In this document: positions 36,549 through 42,396 of the stretch, piece by piece
Layout: each line of letters opens with the position of its first letter
Numbering within the stretch: the first letter of the stretch is position 1
Source of the DNA: an uncultured Sutterella sp.
Lineage (GTDB): Bacteria > Pseudomonadota > Gammaproteobacteria > Burkholderiales > Burkholderiaceae_F
Length of the DNA: 42,396 nt
Direction of reading: 5' to 3'
NCBI GenBank assembly: GCA_900757865.1
Contig: CAAEPH010000047.1
Location: forward strand, 1 to 42,396
Notes under the pieces: model-generated
Told to the model about the DNA's origin: nothing
The model's input: only the letters and a program-made list of their open reading frames with translations
Database searches by the model: none
Program-made: the position numbers and the translations under genes

Positions 36549-36690
36549 TTTTAGCCTATATCAAAAGAAAGTCAACCACCATCAAAGGAATAGTGAGAAA
36601 ATTGCGACCTGCGATAATAACTCCCGTTTTTATTAGCGTTAACCCTAAGAAACGGTGTACTCTTATGCAACTACTTGCTGTGAGTCCAAG

Positions 36691-37044
36691 ATGCTTAATG
36701 CTATAACGCTTATTTTGCTTTTCCAGGTCATCGGCGAAATCATCAGTCGTCTCACTGGGTTACCTGTCCCAGGGCCTGTCATCGGTATGGTACTCATGCT
36801 GATGACATTTTTTGTCAAAGACAATCTTATTGGAATTATCCGTCCAACGGGTGGCGTGTTGCTCACGAACTTGTCTCTCCTGTTTGTGCCTGCCGGGGTC
36901 GGCATTATGCGCCAGGGAGAACGATTCATGACCGAAGGCGTGCAGATCATCAGTATCATCGTCATTTCGACGATTATCTCCATGCTCGTGACTGCCTATA
37001 CCATCAAGCTTTCCCAACGGCTATTGCATATCCAGGACAATTGA
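36691..37044 (+). CDS. LrgA/CidA family membrane protein
   Basis: 117 residues, four membrane segments. Family motif LFQVIGEIISRLTGLPVPGPVIGM near the start, then LLTNLSLLFVPAGVGIM. In Staphylococcus LrgAB/CidAB tune murein hydrolase activity and cell lysis; in other bacteria they may export pyruvate or other organic acids. The ATG at 36691 matches the family N-terminus; a GTG at 36655 would add 12 residues. The partner lrgB starts 2 bases after the stop. Confidence 0.9.
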   Translation: MLNAITLILLFQVIGEIISRLTGLPVPGPVIGMVLMLMTFFVKDNLIGIIRPTGGVLLTNLSLLFVPAGVGIMRQGERFMTEGVQIISIIVISTIISMLVTAYTIKLSQRLLHIQDN

Positions 37045-37046
37045 TC

Positions 37047-37778
37047 ATGGATGTTATCACGCACTTGTATCTTCAAATCAAAAGCAATCCCGCTTTATGG
37101 TTGGTCTTGACATTGTCATCGTATATCTTCGGTCAATGGCTTTTCCGCGTTGCGAAGTTCAACCCTCTTTTTAGTCCGATTATTGTTGCGGTCGTCACGA
37201 CCATGTGTGTTTTGTTGCTCTGTGGCGTGCCATATGAGCAGTATTTTGCTGGTGCACAGTTTATTCACTTTCTCTTGGGGCCAGCCACCGTAGCTTTGGC
37301 AGTACCCATCTATGAGCAACGACTGCGCTTAGCCAAGCTTTGGCTACCGTTGAGTATTGGTATTGTCGTCGGGTGTGCCACTGCCATCGTCTCAGTCATC
37401 ATTTTAGGGTGGGCATTTGGTCTGAGCTCACAAACGCTGATCTCTCTGATTCCAAAATCCGTCACCACCCCAATTGCCATGGGGGTATCCGAGTCGCTAG
37501 GCGGTATTCCTGAGTTGACCGCTGTGCTCGTTGTAATAACTGGGATTTTCGGCTCGATTGTGGGTCGTCCCATCTTCCGATTGGTTCATCTCCAACAAGA
37601 CCACGTATTGGGGGTATCCATGGGGCTTGCGGCACATGGGATGGGCACGAGTGCTGCCTTCCAACACTCCGCCAATGCGGGTGGTTTTGCCGGGTTGGCC
37701 ATGGGGCTCTCGGGCGTAGTGACCGCTTTTTTGGCACCACTCATCGCGCTTCCTCTCATGAGGGCCTTAGGACTGTAA
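37047..37778 (+). CDS. LrgB/CidB family membrane protein
   Basis: 243 residues with about seven membrane segments. Family motifs FLLGPATVALAVPIYEQ, LIPKSVTTPIAMGVSESLGGIPELTAV and GMAAHGMGTSAAF-like AAHGMGTSAAFQ are present. It is the partner of LrgA, with which it probably forms one membrane complex. The ATG at 37047 is preferred over a TTG at 37041 inside the LrgA stop context. A bidirectional terminator follows. Confidence 0.93.
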   Translation: MDVITHLYLQIKSNPALWLVLTLSSYIFGQWLFRVAKFNPLFSPIIVAVVTTMCVLLLCGVPYEQYFAGAQFIHFLLGPATVALAVPIYEQRLRLAKLWLPLSIGIVVGCATAIVSVIILGWAFGLSSQTLISLIPKSVTTPIAMGVSESLGGIPELTAVLVVITGIFGSIVGRPIFRLVHLQQDHVLGVSMGLAAHGMGTSAAFQHSANAGGFAGLAMGLSGVVTAFLAPLIALPLMRALGL

Positions 37779-37804
37779 CCGCTTCTCCTCAAGCAGAGAG
37801 GCCC

Positions 37805-37875
37805 CCTCAGTTACCATTCTCTTCTCCCAATAACAAAAGCCTCAGTACGATCTACGTAACTGAGGCTCTTGTTTT
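37805..37875. terminator. Bidirectional terminator with a competing stem
   Basis: Main stem GCCTCAGT (37839-37846) / ACTGAGGC (37859-37866), extended by AACAAAA/CTTGTTTTT, terminates both lrgB and the convergent transporter gene. CCTCAGTTAC (37805-37814) is also perfectly complementary to GTAACTGAGG (37856-37865), so an alternative stem can use the same right arm. Confidence 0.8.
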
Positions 37876-37895
37876 TAGGGTGGGTTAGCTGGCCA

Positions 37896-39422
37896 TTAAT
37901 GTGGGAACACAAAAGGTACCAAGAGTGTACAAACGGTGACAACCACAATGACCCCAATAATATTGAGGAAGAAGCCTGCCTTAACCATGTCGCCAATCTT
38001 TAAACGCCCCGTCCCAAAAACGATGGCATTGGGAGGCGTTGCCACTGGCATCATAAAGGCGCACGATGCTGCGATAGCTGTGGTCACTAGCAAGCCTTCC
38101 GGAGCTAATTTCAGGCTATCAGCCGCGGCCGAAATCAACGGCATCATCGTTGCTGCTAAAGCCGTGTTCGACGTGACTTCGGTAGCAAAGGTAACCAACG
38201 TTGCGACCCCCGCCATCATCGCGACTTCGCCCGTGTTGGCGAAAATAGCTGCTTGAGAGCCAATCAGCGCAGCCGCACCGGTCTTTTGAATAGCCGCTGC
38301 CATGGTTAAGCCACCGCCAAAGAGAAGAAGCACATCCCACGCGACGACGTCCTTCGTTGAGTTCCAATCCAATGCATGAATCCCACGCTTGATATCGACT
38401 GGAATCATAAAGAGCAACAGACCCGCACCCATCGCGATCACGGTGTCGGAGAGGGGCTTAAACGGTTGTGTTCCACCAATAGTCAAGCCTCGAATCAAGG
38501 GGCCAAATACCCACAGCAGAGCAGCAAGGACAAAGACCGATAAAACGATCCATTCACCCCGACTCATCTTGCCTAGCTTATGGAGTTCACCCCGAACCCA
38601 ATCACGTCCGCCAGGAATAGCGTTCAGTTTGGTTGGGAAAAGTACCTTCACTAACAATAGATAAGCTACAGGAAGCAAAATCACTGTTACCGGTAATCCG
38701 AGTTCCATCCACTGCAAGAAGGTGACCGTTTCGTGGTAGGTCTGTTCCACAAAACGTTGGTAAATACCGTTAGGAGGTGAACCAATCAGTGTAGCCATCC
38801 CTCCAATGGAGGCCGCATAAGCAATTCCAAGAAGGACTGCAACGTTGAAGTTCTTTTCGTCTCGAGAAATCTCATTAGAGGTCTGCGTCGAACGAATAAC
38901 ACCCATCACGGCCACTGCAATAGGCACCATCATCGCGGCAGTTGCTGTATTGGATACCCAGGCAGACAAAAAGGCGGTTGCGGTCATCAACCCCAAAATC
39001 ATCTGATTAGGCTTTGTTCCAAAAAGCGTCAACATCGTCAAAGCGATGCGACGATCCAAATGCCAGCGGTGGATAGCTGCCGCTAACAAGAAACCTCCTA
39101 AGAAGAGGAAAATCGTCCCTGAGGCGTAGCTCTGCATTGCCTGAGCTGGCGTCGTGATATGCAGTATCGGATATAAAACTAAGGGTAAAAGCGCTGTGGC
39201 CGCAATAGGCATCGCCTCTGTAAACCACCAAACCGCCATCCACACCGTCACAGCTAAGCAGGCCTTGCCTTCATAAGCAAACGCCACAGTTTTTCCCGAA
39301 GCGTCGAGATAGCTGTCTGGCAGTAGATAAAACGTCAAAAGCGCCAATAGCGGACCGACAAGTAGGGCAATGCTTCGCCCTTTCATGGATAGTCCACCAA
39401 TTTCATGGTTGGATTCCGTCAT
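37896..39422 (-). CDS. DASS/SLC13 family Na+-coupled anion (dicarboxylate) transporter
   Basis: 508 residues with about 11-13 membrane segments. Two SNT substrate/sodium motifs of the DASS family are visible: S157-N-T and S418-N-T, plus GSPPNGI. Family members import succinate, fumarate, malate, citrate or sulfate; VcINDY is the model. A good GGAGG precedes the ATG. A perfect FNR-type box lies upstream, which would fit anaerobic C4-dicarboxylate uptake. It is a single-gene unit convergent with lrgB. Confidence 0.9.
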   Translation of the reverse strand: MTESNHEIGGLSMKGRSIALLVGPLLALLTFYLLPDSYLDASGKTVAFAYEGKACLAVTVWMAVWWFTEAMPIAATALLPLVLYPILHITTPAQAMQSYASGTIFLFLGGFLLAAAIHRWHLDRRIALTMLTLFGTKPNQMILGLMTATAFLSAWVSNTATAAMMVPIAVAVMGVIRSTQTSNEISRDEKNFNVAVLLGIAYAASIGGMATLIGSPPNGIYQRFVEQTYHETVTFLQWMELGLPVTVILLPVAYLLLVKVLFPTKLNAIPGGRDWVRGELHKLGKMSRGEWIVLSVFVLAALLWVFGPLIRGLTIGGTQPFKPLSDTVIAMGAGLLLFMIPVDIKRGIHALDWNSTKDVVAWDVLLLFGGGLTMAAAIQKTGAAALIGSQAAIFANTGEVAMMAGVATLVTFATEVTSNTALAATMMPLISAAADSLKLAPEGLLVTTAIAASCAFMMPVATPPNAIVFGTGRLKIGDMVKAGFFLNIIGVIVVVTVCTLLVPFVFPH

Positions 39423-39493
39423 GGAGCCTCCAGTAAATGTGTTTAAGGTCTTTGTTGGATTTTCACGTTGAATCGTAAATAGACCGTTTTCAC

Positions 39494-39507
39494 TTGATAG
39501 TAATCAA
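39494..39507. promoter_or_regulatory. FNR-type box upstream of the DASS transporter gene
   Basis: TTGAT-AGTA-ATCAA, an exact match to the FNR/ANR consensus TTGAT-N4-ATCAA, within the perfect palindrome CTTGAT-N4-ATCAAG (39493-39508). It is 72-86 bases before the ATG. No clear -10 at the class II distance was found, so the mode of action is open. Confidence 0.65.
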
Positions 39508-39664
39508 GCTAGAAATCCAATTCAATGAATCTTCAACTCGATGTACCCTAGGAAAACAACCTCTTTTTTTATTTTATGGAAAGTGTAACCCCCTTTTCGG
39601 TCGAAAAGTAAAGCTTTTTTCTTATTTTTTGCTCATTTTTCGTGATGTATAGGCATCCCTCTTC

Positions 39665-40729
39665 TCATAGAAATACTTTATCTCCCGATTTACTCACCAT
39701 CAACGCATTAATAGCTCTTGCCACATCAGCATAATGAGCACTGCCAAGTCCCGTACCCACCTCTCTAATCATCAAATCATTTCGCTGTAATTGTTTCGCC
39801 CGTTGATGAAGCTTCCACATCAACCGGCGTTGCCAATGATGACCGCCTATTTGGTCAGCATAGGGTGCCAAGGCTTCGAATAAAGCGTTTCGAAGAACAC
39901 GAGACGTTTTCCCGTGGAAAATGGAGGTCAGCACCGTATCACTCATTTGGCCGTATGTTGCGTAGTAGCGGTGCACATCATCTGCGTCACTTTCCGGAGT
40001 ATCGATTAACCCTGTTCCAAGCATTACCCCACTCGCGCCAAGCTGTGCTACTGCTTGCGCTTGAACGGGTAAAGCCAAACCTCCCCACGCAACGATCGGT
40101 AGACCTGTCGCACGTACTGCTGACGGGATCAATGACAGCAGTCCAGTGCCTGCCTCTGGTCCATCTTCAAAATGGCATCGTACACCACTGGCTTCGTACC
40201 CCTGAGCGATAAGCGCCTGTGCCCCAGCAGCCCTTAATACCTTAGCCTCGCGCAGCGTGGTAAAAACAGCCATATTGACAATCCCCTTTTCGCTCAATTG
40301 ATCCGCCTCGGGTTCACGGAATCCGCCGTGCAGAGCAATCATTGCTTGTGGATGCATGTCAATAGCACACGCAAAACGCTCTTGAACAGAAGACACACTC
40401 AGTGGAAGATCGTCACTCCCTTGCGCTAGCAGACCCAACTCTTCTAAAAGAGGGGACAGCAACATTAAAAAAGACTGACTTACTCGGCTGGCTTCTGGAC
40501 TTTCATCCACATCCAAAGCTATGGCAAACGGTTTATCCGTCAGCGAGCGAACTTGCTCAACAAATCTACTTAATTCAGCGGGCTCTAATAAATCTCCCGG
40601 CACCACACCTAAACCTCCGGCATTGGAGACAGCGGCCACCATATGAGGACCAAACACGTCCACCATGGGAGCATTAAATAAGGGAGTTTGAATAGAGAGT
40701 AGTTGTGTCAGGGATTTTGCGGGAAACAT
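39665..40729 (-). CDS. Nitronate monooxygenase-like FMN protein (NPD family)
   Basis: 354 residues of the TIM-barrel 2-nitropropane dioxygenase family. N-terminal LLSIQTPLFNAPM, SNAGGLGVVPG, GAQALIAQGYEASG, IVAWGGLALPVQAQAVAQLGASGVMLGTGLI (in parts) carry the FMN-binding features. In class I nitronate monooxygenases the motif is EAGGH with a catalytic His; here it is EASGV (179-183), so the usual activity is doubtful. The start MFPAKSL is chosen; an ATG at 40762 would add 11 residues. No Shine-Dalgarno is clear for either. Confidence 0.8.
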   Translation of the reverse strand: MFPAKSLTQLLSIQTPLFNAPMVDVFGPHMVAAVSNAGGLGVVPGDLLEPAELSRFVEQVRSLTDKPFAIALDVDESPEASRVSQSFLMLLSPLLEELGLLAQGSDDLPLSVSSVQERFACAIDMHPQAMIALHGGFREPEADQLSEKGIVNMAVFTTLREAKVLRAAGAQALIAQGYEASGVRCHFEDGPEAGTGLLSLIPSAVRATGLPIVAWGGLALPVQAQAVAQLGASGVMLGTGLIDTPESDADDVHRYYATYGQMSDTVLTSIFHGKTSRVLRNALFEALAPYADQIGGHHWQRRLMWKLHQRAKQLQRNDLMIREVGTGLGSAHYADVARAINALMVSKSGDKVFL

Positions 40730-40857
40730 AGTCGTTGGAAATCGTAACGTAAAAAAACACATTCTACTTAGTTATCTCTTAAACTTATGGCTCTTTTGTG
40801 TCTCTGATCTCACCATTGCAAAGAAGATGGAGCCACAGTCTCTACTGAAACACGCTT

Positions 40858-40870
40858 GATCTGACAGATC
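40858..40870. repeat. Palindrome between the NMO-like gene and mnmA
   Basis: Perfect GATCTG-A-CAGATC in the divergent region, 120 bases before mnmA. Possible operator. Confidence 0.35.
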
Positions 40871-40989
40871 GCTCCGTGGCACTGCCATGGCTTTGTTTCG
40901 GTTATTTCCTTTGCCAAAGGGTCATTTTTGCTGGGACACCGAATACACCAGAATGTCTCCCCTCTGACCCTGTACCTTGGAACTGTTAC

Positions 40990-42081
40990 ATGTCAAAAAA
41001 AACTGTAGTCGTTGGCCTCTCAGGCGGCGTCGACTCTTCTGTTAGTGCCTGGCTTCTCAAACAACAAGGCTATGAAGTGATTGGCCTTTTTATGAAAAAT
41101 TGGGAAGATGATGATGACAGTGAATATTGTTCATCCCGACAAGACTTTATCGATGCCAGCAGTGTCGCTGATGTCATTGGCATTGATATCGAAGCCGTAA
41201 ACTTCGCTAAAGAATATAAAGAACGCGTGTTTGCAGATTTCCTTCGCGAATACAATGCGGGACGCACTCCAAATCCAGATGTTCTGTGTAACGCTGAAAT
41301 CAAATTCCGTGCGTTCCTTGACCATGCCATGACACTCGGTGCGGACTATATCGCAACGGGGCATTACGCCAGAACCCGCCATACGGATGCGGGTGTTGAG
41401 TTGTTGCGCGGAATTGATCCTAATAAGGATCAAAGTTACTTCCTACATCGTCTCACACAAGAGCAAATAAAAAACGTACTATTTCCCGTTGGCGAGCTCT
41501 ACAAAACACAAGTACGAAAAATTGCGGAAGAGATCCATCTGCCCAATGCCAAAAAGAAAGATTCCACGGGCATTTGCTTTATTGGGGAACGCCCCTTCCG
41601 TGAATTTCTCAGTCGCTACCTGCCAACTCACCCTGGCCCAATTAAAACCCCAGATGGTAAAACGATTGGAGAACATATGGGATTGTCCTTTTATACGTTA
41701 GGACAACGAAAGGGTATTGGCATTGGTGGGCAAAAAAACTCCAATGGGGAACCCTGGTTTGTCGCCAAAAAAGACTTAGCCACCAATACGTTATGGATAT
41801 GTCAGGGGCATGATCATCCGTGGTTACTGACTCACCATTTAACGGCCGTTCACCCAAGCTGGATTTCTGGCGTAAGTCCCAAGCTGGATGAAACCGTAAC
41901 GGTCAAAACACGCTACCGACAAGCAGATGGACCATGTCAGCTTCTTGAATCCAACAATGAACACTTCAAGCTCGGGTTCGATATTCCTCAATGGGCTGCC
42001 ACACCCGGACAGAGTGCTGTGTTATACCAAGGTGACATTTGTTTAGGTGGTGGATTTATCGATATTATCGATCGTCACTAA
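40990..42081 (+). CDS. mnmA: tRNA-specific 2-thiouridylase MnmA
   Basis: 363 residues (E. coli 368). Makes 2-thiouridine at position 34 of tRNA for Lys, Glu and Gln. PP-loop GLSGGVDSS (9-17), catalytic Cys100 in NPDVLCNAEIKF and Cys196 in STGICFIGER, then the central and beta-barrel domains with RKGIGIGG. The ATG at 40990 fits the family N-terminus; the in-frame extension to 40876 lies in the divergent promoter region. Confidence 0.96.
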   Translation: MSKKTVVVGLSGGVDSSVSAWLLKQQGYEVIGLFMKNWEDDDDSEYCSSRQDFIDASSVADVIGIDIEAVNFAKEYKERVFADFLREYNAGRTPNPDVLCNAEIKFRAFLDHAMTLGADYIATGHYARTRHTDAGVELLRGIDPNKDQSYFLHRLTQEQIKNVLFPVGELYKTQVRKIAEEIHLPNAKKKDSTGICFIGERPFREFLSRYLPTHPGPIKTPDGKTIGEHMGLSFYTLGQRKGIGIGGQKNSNGEPWFVAKKDLATNTLWICQGHDHPWLLTHHLTAVHPSWISGVSPKLDETVTVKTRYRQADGPCQLLESNNEHFKLGFDIPQWAATPGQSAVLYQGDICLGGGFIDIIDRH

Positions 42082-42114
42082 CCGGAGCTTCTCAACATAC
42101 GCACAGAAGAACAA

Positions 42115-42152
42115 ATGCCCTCAGCTCTTTTTTCAAGAAGAACTCAGGGCAT
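42115..42152. terminator. Hairpin after mnmA, copy 1 of a duplicated element
   Basis: ATGCCCTCAGCTCTT pairs with AAGAACTCAGGGCAT with two mismatches, 33 bases after the mnmA stop. No U run on the plus strand; on the minus strand it is followed by TTTGTTCTTC. Very similar to the element at 42267-42300. Confidence 0.6.
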
Positions 42153-42266
42153 GTCCTACTGAGGGATACTTTTCGCTCGTTTTCATACCACCGTCAGTAT
42201 ATTTTCTCAGTCCTTTTTCGAAGGACGCTTAAGTCGAGTTTGATCCCTAATTGTCACGCATAAAAA

Positions 42267-42300
42267 ATGCCCCCAACTCTTTTTTCAAGAACTGAGGGCA
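42267..42300 (-). terminator. Intrinsic terminator (minus strand), copy 2
   Basis: On the minus strand TGCCCTCAGTTCTT pairs fully with AAGAGTTGGGGGCA counting G-U wobbles, with a 5-base loop, then TTTTTTA. Its arm contains the stop codon of the partial gene at 42285. Confidence 0.8.
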
Positions 42301-42396
42301 CCCAAACTCCCTGTTAGCTGATTCATATTAGCACTGATTAAGGTCAAATCAAGCGTCATTAAGCCTTCAAAAGCCCGTCTTTCTGCGTGTTTCAGA
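42285..42396 (-). CDS. C-terminal end of an unidentified protein (partial, runs off window)
   Basis: An open minus-strand frame of 36 codons enters from the right edge and ends at TGA (42287-42285). Tail residues include AERRAFEGLMTLDL and NMNQLTGSLGALSS, in parts; this looks helical and amphipathic. Support comes from being the only open frame and from the perfect terminator that starts within its last codons. No family recognised. Confidence 0.45.
   Translation of the reverse strand, partial: LKHAERRAFEGLMTLDLTLISANMNQLTGSLGALSS

Noticed and set aside
40876..40989. N-terminal extension of mnmA
   Set aside because: The family starts at MSKKTVVVGLSGGVDSS; the upstream frame is in the divergent promoter region.

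Overview
This looks like a contiguous piece of chromosome from a betaproteobacterium of the order Burkholderiales, roughly half GC. The gene order nadD-rsfS-rlmH-maf, a diverging glnE/yhdP pair, sigma-32 control of grpE and dnaK with no visible CIRCE element, and a flavodoxin-type HemG fit that group. HemG (quinone-linked haem synthesis), a perfect FNR-type box before a dicarboxylate-type transporter and the lack of sugar-uptake genes suggest an anaerobic or microaerobic relative of the Sutterellaceae. The taxonomy is inference. The window has no insertion sequence, phage, CRISPR array, rRNA or tRNA that I can support.

Layout. 1-3130: an M20 amidohydrolase translationally coupled to a response regulator (minus strand), diverging from an AbgA-like M20 hydrolase. 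3358-8791: core genes yebC, purD, an exported BamE-like protein, nadD, rsfS, rlmH and maf. 8792-9215: a gene-free stretch with strong RNA structure and a promoter/operator. 9216-17674: a DEAD-box-like protein that has lost its ATPase motifs, a small lipoprotein, aminopeptidase P and an RND efflux pair. 17750-24226 (minus): dnaJ, dnaK, grpE, hemH and a YheT-type hydrolase. 24273-32863: glnE diverging from yhdP, then an acyltransferase and a CdsA-like membrane protein. 32936-42081: infA, hemG, fadD, an S4 protein, lrgAB, a DASS transporter, a nitronate-monooxygenase-like flavoprotein and mnmA. 42285-42396: the 3' end of an unidentified minus-strand gene.

How the genes work together. GrpE, DnaK and DnaJ form the Hsp70 machine; grpE and dnaK each have a near-consensus sigma-32 promoter and are separated by a terminator. 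HemG and HemH catalyse the last two steps of haem synthesis. PlsC-like and CdsA-like proteins and YhdP belong to envelope phospholipid synthesis and transport; FadD activates fatty acids. RsfS, RlmH, YebC, IF-1, MnmA and the S4 protein serve translation.

Most unusual points: the ATPase-dead DEAD-box relative with a promoter that may give a leaderless mRNA and a structured RNA just upstream; a receiver domain with Ser where the phospho-acceptor Asp should be; a CdsA-like protein lacking the family's C-terminal signature; and an NMO-like flavoprotein lacking the catalytic-His motif.
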